Part shown: positions 45,230 through 55,074 of the stretch, one piece after another | Layout: every line of letters starts with the position of its first letter | Numbering within the stretch: position 1 is the stretch's first letter | Origin: Agaricus subrufescens | Taxonomy: Eukaryota; Basidiomycota; Agaricomycetes; Agaricales; Agaricaceae | Assembly (NCBI GenBank): GCA_029945375.1 | Contig: CM057063.1 | Coordinates: 1,426,001-1,490,000 of the forward strand | Length of the DNA stretch: 64,000 nucleotides | Reading direction: 5' to 3' | The notes under the pieces: generated by a model | Databases searched by the model: none | What the model was told of the DNA's origin: nothing | Seen by the model: the letters and a program-made list of their open reading frames with translations, nothing else | Position numbers and translations under genes: made by a program

Positions 45230-46720
45230 ATGGGCGTAACTGCAGCACCCTCGAAAATTCTCGTCACGGGCGCAAATGGATATGTCGCCATGTGGGTTAC
45301 CAGTCTACTGTTGAACACAGGCTATTCTGTCAGAGGCACTGTTCGCAAACTGGAGAAATCAGAAGACTTGGTGTCAAGGTTCTCAAAATTCGTTGAGACT
45401 GGGAAACTAGAATTTACCGTTATTGAGGATATGACCATTGTAAGCATCATCCCAAGTATCGAGGCCAGGTCATCCGATTTTTACTTCTCCCTTTGGATAG
45501 GATGGAGCTTTTGATGATGCTGTCAAGGATGTGGATGGTATCATCCATTCAGCTTCGCCCTCTACGACTAAAGCAGACCTTCCTGAGGAATTGATCAGGC
45601 CTGCTGTCGCTGGAACGCTTGGTGTTCTCAAAAGTTCTTTGAAATTTGGGTATATCAAATTTCTGGTCTCTCAAGTTCTCCGTAGTCATTGACGACAATT
45701 TTATCCTCAGGAATAAATTGAATCGAATCATATATACATCCTCCACGGCCACAATCTTTGCTCGTGTAACTGAACCAACAGTCCGAGATGAAACTGACTG
45801 GAATAATTTCGCAGTCGAAGAAGTGGAAAAGTTGGGTAGAGAAGCAAAGCCAATGTCGAAGTATATGACTTCGAAGATCCTTGCCGAAAGAGGTTTGTAT
45901 TTTTGTCAATTACTCGATTGAAATATTAAGGTGGAAGATATTCACGTTTCCAGCGTTTTGGGAATTTTTTGAGACACACAAAAAAGACATTCAATGGGAT
46001 TGCAGTTCTATCATCCCTCCCTATGTATGTTACTCTTTTGCTCGTCTCAAGAATCTGACTTTGAGTCCACATAATTAGATCCTTGGTGTCTGTTACTTTC
46101 AAAAATATATCTCATAAGGGAAGCTGAATGATTTGATGATTTCTAGCCCGCTCTCAACAACTTCAAGACACCTTCTGACCAAAATGAAAGCACGAAGATA
46201 TGGTGGGATAATATGATCGCCAATCCTGCGACACCAGCATCTGCTAGCTTTGCCACGAATTGGGTTGATGTAAGGGATCTCGGTCACGCATTTGTCCTCG
46301 CTCTACAAAATCCCGGTGCTGGAGGTGAAAGATTACTCATTTCTGCCGGTCCGTGTTCACATATTCTTCAACTACTTATACATCTTGGTGACAATCATAA
46401 TTATTGCTAGGTGCCCACACATGGCAAGACTGGAGTAAGCTGCATTAATCGCATCATCCATATATCGTGGACAATCACTGACGTTTCATTCAGTTGATGT
46501 CGTATCAACACACCGTTCTCCCCTCAAGACACACGAGTTTCCCCATCACAAGGAGTTTGGTGGTTACTTACCAAAAGGATGTCCAGAGATCGAGAGAAAG
46601 TGTCTTTTGGTCTACAATAACGCCAAAGCGCATAGAATACTCGGACCTGAACTCAGATATAGAACGATTGAAGAAACTACGAAAGATATCCTTGAGGATT
46701 ACGCCGCAAGAGGATGGTAG
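45230..46720 (+). CDS. NAD(P)-dependent extended SDR reductase, array copy C
   Basis: Start MGVTAAPSKILVTGANGYVA, then VTSLLLNTGYSVRGTVR, DGIIHSASPSTTKADLPEEL, IIYTSSTATIFARV, YMTSKILAERAFWEFFETHKKD, CSSIIPPY, the ILG microexon, PALNNFKTPSDQNESTKIWWDN, WVDVRDLGHAFVLAL, GGERLLISAG, AHTWQDWIDVVSTHRSPLKTHEF and LEDYAARGW with stop at 46718-46720. All splice sites are canonical (the microexon donor is gtctgt). Catalytic YxxxK and Rossmann loop are intact. Closest in text to copy B, so B and C probably arose from the most recent duplication. Same general oxidoreductase role as copy A. Confidence 0.87.
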
Positions 46721-48455
46721 TGAAGTTGTTATAATCTTCAGGCCTTGTATCTTAAAATAGATCTTCCATCATCAGCACACCGGGTCTTTTCATTGAAGGC
46801 TCGAGCTCAGATTAATGTGTGAATCATTTGGCCTCTGACCTATTTGTAGTCTTGAGCAGCAACCGTAAATGCGCAATGACTAGGACTACGACCTACGCAC
46901 CTGTATGTCGTATTAAGAGTTGTGAGATCTCAGAGAATTTCCGAGAGAGAGCGAGTAGACGATTCAAGAGTAGAATTAGTCTAAATTCATCATAACTACA
47001 TAAGTTCTTTTATACATAAATCATATCTGTTTGTACATAGCGTATAAGGAATATAACTCGAGTAGATGTTACATAGATACTCAAGGACTCGAGTGTAAGA
47101 AAGTTCTAGATGAATAAAATACACAAGTGTTTATTGGTTCAAAGTATGTTGATGCTCAAAATAACAATTAGTACCATGAGCAATATTATTATTGTCCACT
47201 GCTCATAGGGAAATGGTACGGATCATGGACTGATCCAGGAACTCATTCTGAGTGTCTCGAGGGCGTCCATGAGTGAATTCAAACACTCCCCCTCGCTATG
47301 TGCAGTGGAAAGTAAGCATTGGTTCATTTTAATAAAAGACCATGCCTAGTCGGTCTCAAAATTTGTCCATAGTTTTTTGTACTCGACATTACCGAAACCG
47401 TCCCAGCCTCTGATCCCGATTGCGCGCCTTTGTGCTATGTCCGTGCGAGCATACACAATGACTCAAGAGCACAAAATTAATTGTAGTCGCACAGATATGT
47501 CATAGTCCGAGTCTACCAGTGTTAAGTTTCAAGTTGATTATAGGGTGACACATGTAGAGTCAAAAGTGATCCAGCCTGCAATAGAATTACCATGCCTATT
47601 TCAAGCCTCGAGGAGCCCGCAGATAATGAGTTGAAGGAGAATGTGAAAGAATGCACGAGGACTAAGTGCAGCTACCGTGTATGCGTGTGTTTGAGCAAGC
47701 TGAATTGGGATCGCTACTTACCTTCACTACTAGATACCGCCACGGCCGTTATCATCGCTATTACTATGCCTTGTACGATTGCCTTGTGCATTGCCTGCAA
47801 CAAATATCATCCCCAGAACTCTACTTCTCTTCACATAGAGGCAAGAATGAATATACAGGTAATACGACAGGGACCCGGTCTCGGACGTTGAAATGATACA
47901 TCACAGTACGTGGCAGTATATTAGAAGACGCAATGCCGATACTTACAAATGATAGTGATGATATTCATTCACAATGGCCAGCTCTCTGGAATGCTTAGTT
48001 GTTCTATTAACCTGTCATGGCGCAAACTTTTTTTAGATCTGCCCGGCCTCGGAGAATCTGGCGTCCGATCTTGGTCCACAATCACCTTGGTAAGCCGCGT
48101 TGGAAGACATGACCCAACATTGACCCGCGGTAAACGATAGCATGAGGAAATCGGCATGTACGGAAACGAGGTCAAGTTACATACGTCGAGGGTTCGTTAA
48201 TACCGCGGTAGAATGGTCTGATGATTCCCTCTTCCTTCTATTGTATCACTTCTGAAATGAATGACTTAATCAGAAGCATATGGCTTTTAGGCGTCTGAAT
48301 GCTGGACGGGAACAACGTACCGGCAAATCCACTGTCAAGGATGAAAGATGCGATCAGAAATGTCATACCCTGATTCAGCCAGCGATATTTAAGGACCCTT
48401 CACAGAAGCGAGATGATTTCTAGTCTTCTTTCATCCTTCATAGTCATAATTTTCA
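46721..48455. other. Array spacer C-D, enlarged by an insertion
   Basis: 1.73 kb, about 500-600 bp longer than the other spacers. The extra DNA lies between about 46851 and 47450 and includes the LTR-like element listed separately. The remainder is colinear with spacers A-B and B-C. Confidence 0.55.
46921..47285 (-). mobile_element. LTR-like retrotransposon remnant
   Basis: Read on the minus strand, a purine tract AGCGAGGGGGAG at 47286-47297 is immediately followed by TGTTTGAATTC. After about 365 bp, including AATAAA and a TATAAAAG box, the text reaches CTGAGATCTCACA. TG..CA ends next to a polypurine tract are typical of a 3' LTR. No coding capacity remains, and I see no matching 5-bp target duplication (agagt versus ctccc), so it is a fragment with a short piece of internal sequence. 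It disrupts only the spacer. Superfamily is not determinable; Copia-type is a guess. Confidence 0.45.
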
Positions 48456-49952
48456 ATGGGCGTAATCACGGCACCCTCGAAAATACTCGTCACAGGCGCA
48501 AATGGATATGTCGCCATGTGGATTGTTAATCTACTGTTGAACGCAGGCTATACCGTCAGAGGCACCGTTCGCAATTTGGAGAAATCGAAAGACTTGGTGT
48601 CGAGGTTCTCAGATTTCATTGAAACTGGGAAATTAGAATTTGTTGTAATCGAGGACATTGCTGTGGTGAGCCTCATATCGAGTAACCAGACTCAGTAATC
48701 TGATCTCTGTTTCTCCCTCCGGATAGGATGGAGCATTTGATGATGCTGTGAAGGATGTGGACGGGATCATCCATACAGCTTCTCCCGTCACGTTTGGAGC
48801 AGACCTTCCTGAGGAAGTGATCAAGCCTGCTGTAGCCGGTGCACTTGGTATTCTCAAGAGTTCCTTGAAATTTGCGCATGTGGAGTTTCTTCTCCTTTGT
48901 GCTCATTGTAGCTGACGGCAATAATTCTATTTTCAGGAATAAGTTGAATCGGATCATATATACATCGTCTACGGGCGCTATTTTTGCTCCTGTAACTGAG
49001 CCAACGATTCGAGATGAGACTAATTGGAACGATTTCGCCGTCGAACAAGTGGAAAGGTTGGGTAGAGGAGCAACGCCAATGTCTAAATATACGACTTCGA
49101 AGGTACTCGCTGAAAAAGGTATGTATTTTAAATAATTTCCTAATTCAAATAGTAAAGCTGAAGGTGTTCCCGTTTGCCAGCGTTTTGGGAATTTTTCGAA
49201 ACACATAAAAATAACGTTCAATGGGATGTCAGTGTTATTACTCCTCCATACGTATGTTGTTGTCTCCTTTTGCTCATCTCGAGAAGTTGACTTCGAATCC
49301 GCATAATTAGATTTATGGTGTATGTCACTTTGCCGAGAATATATTACAAGGGAACCTGAATGATGTGATGATTTTTAGCCCGCTCTCAACATCTTCAAGA
49401 CACCCTCTGAGCAAAATGAAAGCGCGAAGATGTGGTGGGATAATGTTATCGCCACTCCTGCGACCCCAACATCGGCTGGGCATGCCGGGAATTGGGTTGA
49501 TGTGAGAGATCTTGGTCGGGGTTTCATACTTGCTCTACAAAAGCCTGATGCTGGAGGTGAACGATTAATCGTTTCCGCCGGTCCGTGTTCACCCATTCTT
49601 CAACTACTTATACATCGTGGTGACGTTCATGATTGCTGTTAGGTACCTACACGTGGCAAGACTGGAGTAAGTTGCCACACTTGCATTATACGTGTATCAT
49701 GGACCATTACTAACGTCTGACTTAGTTGATATCGCATCAACACACCGTTCTCCCCTCAAGGCACACGAGTTTCCTCACCACAAGGGGTTTGACGGCTACC
49801 TGCCAAAAGGATGCCCCGAAATCGAAAGAAAGAAGCTCTTGACCTACAGTAATGCCAAAGCGAACAAGATACTCGGACCTGAACTCAAATATAGGACGAT
49901 GGAGGAAACTACAAGAGATATCCTTGAGGATTATGCCGCAAAAGGATGGTAG
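48456..49952 (+). CDS. NAD(P)-dependent extended SDR reductase, array copy D (uses a GC-AG intron)
   Basis: Start MGVITAPSKILVTGANGYVA, then IVNLLLNAGYTVRGTVRNLEK, DGIIHTASPVTFGADLPEE, IIYTSSTGAIFAPV, YTTSKVLAEK, AFWEFFETHKNNVQWDVSVI, the IYG microexon, PALNIFKTPSEQNESAKMWWDN, WVDVRDLGRGFILAL, GGERLIVSAG, TYTWQDWIDIASTHRSPLKAHEF and LEDYAAKGW with stop at 49950-49952. The intron after LKSSLKF starts GC (gcatgt at 48876) where siblings have gtatgt; the upstream codon changes from Gly to Ala. GC-AG introns are spliced at low frequency in fungi, so the gene is probably still functional. A tatttaagg promoter box is present. Confidence 0.85.
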
Positions 49953-50461
49953 TGAAGGCGCTTTGATGTATACAACGGGCTACGGTGAATCGCTTATAAT
50001 AGGTGCTGTCGATGTCTCCGAGGCTGCCCTGGCTCTGAGCTCTTACTGTGCAACAACTTTCAGCCTCCGAGCTATTAATACATCGTTATCCGTGCACGAT
50101 AACAATGGCAATCGATCGCACCTATTGTTTACACGGCTTCTATTTTAGCCTCCCTTACCGAACATACGGTATCCAATGAGTTTGAATACATCACAATGTG
50201 GGGACGTCTTAGTAGATTCTTAGTGTAAATCAAAACTACTAGTGTAGTATGATGTCCTACAGTCTAACCAATTATCGACATTTTCTATATCTCGGGTGAA
50301 AGCGAAACAGAGAATAGTTTACATTACTTACAGGCATACAGTTTATTTCGTCATCACATACAACTCGTTGATAATCTACCAAATCAATGTCGACATATAG
50401 AAAGAGAGAGGCTATTTATAGCTGTTTATGACAATGTCAGAACATATACGGTAGAACATTC
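49953..50461. other. 3' spacer of copy D
   Basis: About 500 bp with no gene. Presumably the 3' UTR of copy D and the diverged remainder of a further array unit that ends with the fragment at 50462. Confidence 0.45.
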
Positions 50462-50538
50462 ATGGACCTGAAATCGAGTACAAAACCATAGAGCAAATTC
50501 CATAATTCCTCGATAATTACGTTGCGAGGGGATGGTGA
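50462..50538 (+). pseudogene. Terminal fragment of another reductase copy
   Basis: The text reads GPEIEYKT.EQIP then LDNYVARGW followed by TGA, matching the last ~25 residues of the reductases (GPELKYRTMEETTRDILEDYAAKGW) with a frameshift between the two halves. No upstream exons are recognisable. It marks the downstream end of the array. Confidence 0.7.
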
Positions 50539-50565
50539 ATCCTCTTAGTGAGATATAAGTCCTGT

Positions 50566-51899
50566 TCAGATTGTGCGTGAGGTCCGTCGTCTTGGTGCTG
50601 GGTCTGTGCGTTGTAGATGTGACGACCCGCCATCTTCGGCGTTGTTCATATGTATTATACAAGTTTGATTGTATCCTGCGAGTGTGGAAACCGTCATGAA
50701 CAATTGATTCTTTGGGCTGTAAACGATACGCACCGCATGTGTGTCTTTCCCACAAAAGACATTCAATATCTCCGATCCGATGATGACTTTCGCCTTTTTG
50801 ATATCCTCCAAAGCCTTTCGAGTTTGTTCTTCACTCTTGGTATACTCCTTCATCAACTTTTTGATGACTGCGGGATCTTCTATCCTTCGTTTCTGTATCC
50901 CCAGTACTTGCTTTACGGCTTCCCTCTGTCTCGCAAGTGCTTTCTCCAACGAGCTCTGCAACGTCCTACCAGAACACAACTCCAGCAACGACTCCCCAAG
51001 ATTCTCCAAATCCTGATGCAACTTCTTAACCGACCTAGCATCATTCTGCCGTATAAGTTGATCAACAATCCGCCAAGCCTCTCGTGGATCATGACTATTC
51101 AAAAGTCGATCGATCCTCGAACCTTTATCAATAAAAGGTTTCCAGAAGCATTCCCGCAATTCTTTTTCCCTCATCGAACCATCATCGAGAACGAGTAATT
51201 CATCCCACATCGTTGACACCAACACGATTTGAGTCATAGCGAAATCTTCGCACAAGTTTCTGAATATGTGAATGTTTTCCAGAGGATTAGTCATTCGATT
51301 GTCGGTGATTCGATGAAGATAGATGAGACCATGGATTTTGCCGTTTTTCTTGTATCTGAGTAGAAAAAAAAAACACCATCAGGAGAATTGTCGAGGGATT
51401 TCGGGGGAAAGGGATATGACGTCGCCTAGCAAAATACAACGCACGTCTTTCGAAGCCAGTTATTCGTCATGTTGAAGACTTGCGCCGAAGACGTCACAGA
51501 ATTGTCGAAACCAGGTGTATCGACAATTACAACTCGATCTCCATAGTAAGGGTGCTTCACCCTGACAGCACTAATCCGGGTAGTACTGGTCTCCAAAGAA
51601 TGGCCAACACGGAGTCCCAATTGCTGCGTCAAAAGATCCAGAAACTAGAAAAAAAAAAGAAGAAACGTAAGAACTCCATAGTTTTTGACTTTTGAGCCTC
51701 AGAAGCCCAAATTCGATTCAAAATTCGTACATGACTTTTTCCGGAACCCGATGGTCCAATAAGCCTACGTTCAAAAACGCATCAAAATCTGTCAGAACAG
51801 CGCAGCAAGAAGGACAAAAAACATGCCGATGGTTACCTACCCAATAATAATGTCGTCCCGTCTGATCTTCTTGATACCATCGACAAACCAAGTAGACAT
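50566..51899 (-). CDS. P-loop GTPase of AIG1/septin-like type
   Basis: Start MSTWFVDGIKKIRRDDIIIG, then exon 2 LIGPSGSGKSH (G1 P-loop GxxGxGKS), exon 3 FLDLLTQQLGLRVGHSLETSTTRISAVRV and VVIVDTPGFDNSV (G3 D-x-P-G), then YKKNGKIHGLIYLHRITDNRM, and IHIFRNLCEDFAMTQIVLVSTMWDEL. The G4 site reads TMWD rather than N/TKxD. After this comes a long helical region (IVDQLIRQNDARSVKKLHQDLENLG, SLEKALARQREAVKQVLGIQKRRI) and a hydrophilic tail ending RRRTSRTI. Agaricomycete genomes hold many such AIG1-like GTPases; roles are mostly unknown, with membrane or defence-linked functions proposed. Splice structure gtaggt, gtacga and an 84-bp intron are supported. Confidence 0.8.
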
Positions 51900-52642
51900 A
51901 TCGATGGTAGGGGGTGGTTGCTCTAGAGCGTGCTAGAGAGACGTGGATACGGCTGAGGTTATGAAGCGGTTCAACCCATCCTGGCGCAACGTTCTAAATG
52001 GTGTCGTTCACCACGAGGACAACCTTCCGGCACTCGGAACCTATTGCATAAACCACCCCACCTACGATTTGCACGAGGGTCATGGTTCCCTTCACGTTCC
52101 TACTCTTGCCAATGTCGGTCAGAGTTAATTATGTCAATGCCATGATTCATCCGGCAGCTGCGCCGAAAATAAGTACTAACTCACGGAAGATGCTCTATTG
52201 TGTACAACATAGGTCATTTGAATTCATTTCCTTATCTTTGTTACTATAACCATTTCCGGTTTGTTCCCGATCCAGGGGTGCAATATCAATGATCGCAGTA
52301 ACGAAACATTGCAATCAACTCACACCCAACAAGGCAGATGGCATGCAGATCGAATTACAGAAACGAGCGGGTATTCAAAGGCTGATGCATATTTGAAATA
52401 TACTTTCGGGTAAGATCCAGAGGACCAAAGAAAGGGAGATGGCGCGAAAAATCATCCAAGAAAGTTAGTATAAGATTGAAACAAAAACAAAATAGTCAAG
52501 AGTTCAGTCAATTAAAAAACACATGGTAAAAGAGTGAACGGTAGAGATCACGTGCAGGAGCACACAGAATAACAAGGCGTCCATTCCACATGCCTGTACC
52601 AAAAGCGAACCGAAGGACCAATAGTAGCACCTAAGAATAATT
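51900..52642. other. Intergenic, no gene seen
   Basis: About 740 bp between the GTPase start and the stop of the GPI-type gene. It must hold the GTPase promoter and the 3' UTR of the next gene. The open frame at 51943-52128 has no partner exon or domain. Confidence 0.45.
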
Positions 52643-53696
52643 TTACGCCAGAAGGGCAACGAGAGCAGCCCCAATGATTCCGGCCGCACCAGTCTGTACC
52701 ACGTTTGCTGAGGCAGCATTTGATGAAGTGGCAGAGGAGGGGCCGCTGTTTGTGGCAGAACCACTGTTTTTCGCGAATGTCAGAAGTAATAATGAATTAC
52801 AATGATACCACGTACCCAGTAGTTCCGGCAGGCTTCGTAGGAGAGGCACCACCAGGGGAAGATCCAGCGGCAGTAGTACCACCAGTACCACCAGTAGTAG
52901 CGCCAGCACCAGTCGTGGCACCAGCACCACCAGTAGTAGCACCGGCACCACCGGTGGTACCACTAGCACCACCTGTGGGAGGAGGAGCGGCTGTACCTCC
53001 TGAGCCAGAGGGTGCTTGGCCAAGGCAGCTGCTGTCACCTTTATTACGGCATAAGAATTGTTGCCTCAATCCATGAGCTTATGATATACATACCCGAATC
53101 GTTGACAGTCACTGTAGCGGTCTGGGCAACGGCACCAGTACTGTCGCGAAGACTGAAGCCGATACCGGTATCTGAAATAATTAATAAGAGGAATTTCACA
53201 GTATAAAAGGGGCAAACACTCACTGGCTTGCACATTAACTTTCGTCCAGCTGAAGCTGGTGCCGTTCACTTGACCAAGGTTGACGAGAGGTTGACCGTTG
53301 GGTTCAGCACCAGGGGTAACGCTTGAAAATTGCATATGAGTGGAATTAATGCGTCGGAGAGAAGTGAGCTCACGTCTAATCAATCCAGACAGGCGCGCCA
53401 AAATCGGATTAGCCGAGGGAGCTACGGTTACTATGCGGCGAATACACGAACCAAGAAGTAGGGGGCTGCAAAAAATTATGAGCAACTGTTGCAAAACAAA
53501 GGTGATAACCGAGTTAGCTTACACTGTCCACCAGTCCAGGTTAGTTGGAGGGGCTGGCATTGGGCGACGTTGGCGCTGCGGGGGGTGAGCGAGGCAGATC
53601 AGACGTGTCGTGACAGGGCACTAACGGGGTGTTGATGGTGAAGCTCTGGGCAAAAGCCGAGGCGACGAAAACGAGGGGGACGAATGTTGCCTTCAT
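52643..53696 (-). CDS. Secreted GPI-type cell-wall protein, Kre9/Knh1-like
   Basis: Start MKATFVPLVFVASAFAQSF (signal peptide), TINTPANVAQCQPLQLTWTG, then GGQSPYFLV, an exon whose 5' boundary is unclear, VTPGAEPNGQPLVNLGQVNG with TSFSWTKVNVQAS, and DTGIGFSLRDSTGAVAQTATVTVND. A Cys (CLGQAPSG) precedes a stretch rich in Gly, Ala and Thr (GGAGATTGGAGATTG type) about 60 residues long. The C-terminus SSATSSNAASANVVQTG then AAGIIGAALVALLA has the small omega-site residues and hydrophobic end of a GPI signal. Same family as the gene at the left edge. Expected at the cell surface; function unknown. Confidence 0.78.
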
Positions 53697-53814
53697 TGTA
53701 GAGGGGCGGGCGGTGGAGCGGGGAGTGGGTGGAAAGGGATGGTGATGGGAAGAAAGGGTGGGTTAAATAACGCCCGTGTATTTATTTTGCTGTTTACGCG
53801 TACAAACAAACCAG

Positions 53815-55074
53815 CTAGTCTGTCACGTGGAGAAGCGTCTCCAGGCCGCAGTGATCCGAGAGGGAGTGTTCCTCGTCCTCCTTCGTGGTCACCGTCAGGT
53901 CCACGCCAAAAACCATGGGCTCGTCCACCGAGTACCTGCGGCCCGGCAGATAGTAGATTCTGTCCAGTCGCCTCGGCGCGTGCTCGTTTTCCTGAGGCAG
54001 ACATGTGAACCCCTCCGGATCAGAGTCCTTCCCCGTATAGGCGTCCTGCAGGCCCAAATTACGTCCAAGTTCCATGTCCGATTCATCAATCGCGTTCATG
54101 TCGCCGGCAATCACTCCCCCTTCCACGTCGTCTTCTTTTAGCAAATGTGCCATATCCCTTAATTGCCCAGGCCGCAGTGTTTCCCCCGCTGCCATCGACT
54201 CCAGGTGCGTGTTGCCAAAGACGATGACCTGGCCGTCCTCCTCCATTCCCGTCAGCGACATCTTTATCCGGACCACCAGCCCCGTCCGCTGGTTGCGCGA
54301 AGACCCATAATGCACAATCTCCGCACTGTGCACGTCTAAATCCCTCGAGACCAACGTCACATTTCCAAAGTATGCGTCCTTGGGCCATTTCTCGTGTTCA
54401 ATCGGGACGATTGCGAACCAGCTTTGCACCCACTTGTCCTTCTTTATGTATTGATTCAGCATCTCTGGGGTAACCTCCTGCAACATTATCACGCATGCCT
54501 CGCCCTCGTGCCCATTATTTTGCTCGCTATCTCTATAATTCGACGTCATATCCTCCAAGTGCCGCAACACCCCTGTAATACGATCCTCCCAGACTCTCCG
54601 ATCGCAAGTAACGTTCCACGTAATAACCCGCACGGTCACTGGCAATATCGTGTTTCCTCCGATCGTTGGTCTTCGGTTCTGGGAGGAGACATGTTTCCAT
54701 TCATTACGTCTTGGTCGATACCGATACATCTGCAATGCATATCGACGGCTTTCGCCCGTTGGAGTCCGCCATTCCGTTTTTTCCACAGACGGCCATTCCA
54801 TTTCTTGTTTTGTTGGTATGACAGGACGGTTTTTGGGAGGCGTGGCCTTCTTTTTGGTGGTGACTGGCTCATGGCTGACTGCGGGTGTGGCTGGTCGCTG
54901 ATAATCATTGTATGAATCGTATAGTGCAGACCGTATATCGGTATCAGGTATCACAGGTCGATCATCGAGGAAATCTTTCGGGTCCATATCCTCTAGAGAA
55001 GGAGGAATAAAGGGCTCCGTGACAGGTTCATTAGAGAAAGGAACCCGCAACCTTTGGGGAAGCATACTAAACAT
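53815..55074 (-). CDS. TDP2-like endonuclease/exonuclease/phosphatase-family protein
   Basis: Intronless, 419 residues. The N-terminal ~150 residues are disordered and hydrophilic (PVIPDTDIRSALYDSYNDYQ, KKKATPPKNRPVIP). The EEP catalytic domain starts at VRVITWNVTCD and carries VIMLQEVTPEM, GDMNAIDESDME and SLSDHCGLETLL, matching the four motifs (TWN, LQE, GDxN, SDH) of tyrosyl-DNA phosphodiesterase 2. TDP2 removes 5'-tyrosyl adducts left by topoisomerase II. Other members of the superfamily (sphingomyelinases, CCR4 nucleases) share two of the motifs but not the TWN..LQE spacing with a GDMN. Lack of introns contrasts with nearly every neighbour. Assignment to TDP2 rather than a generic EEP hydrolase is inference. 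Confidence 0.82.
   Translation of the reverse strand: MFSMLPQRLRVPFSNEPVTEPFIPPSLEDMDPKDFLDDRPVIPDTDIRSALYDSYNDYQRPATPAVSHEPVTTKKKATPPKNRPVIPTKQEMEWPSVEKTEWRTPTGESRRYALQMYRYRPRRNEWKHVSSQNRRPTIGGNTILPVTVRVITWNVTCDRRVWEDRITGVLRHLEDMTSNYRDSEQNNGHEGEACVIMLQEVTPEMLNQYIKKDKWVQSWFAIVPIEHEKWPKDAYFGNVTLVSRDLDVHSAEIVHYGSSRNQRTGLVVRIKMSLTGMEEDGQVIVFGNTHLESMAAGETLRPGQLRDMAHLLKEDDVEGGVIAGDMNAIDESDMELGRNLGLQDAYTGKDSDPEGFTCLPQENEHAPRRLDRIYYLPGRRYSVDEPMVFGVDLTVTTKEDEEHSLSDHCGLETLLHVTD

Noticed and set aside
37426..50566. Interpreting the reductase cluster as a secondary-metabolite gene cluster
   Set aside because: No synthase, transporter, P450 or cluster regulator is present; only copies of one gene family are seen.
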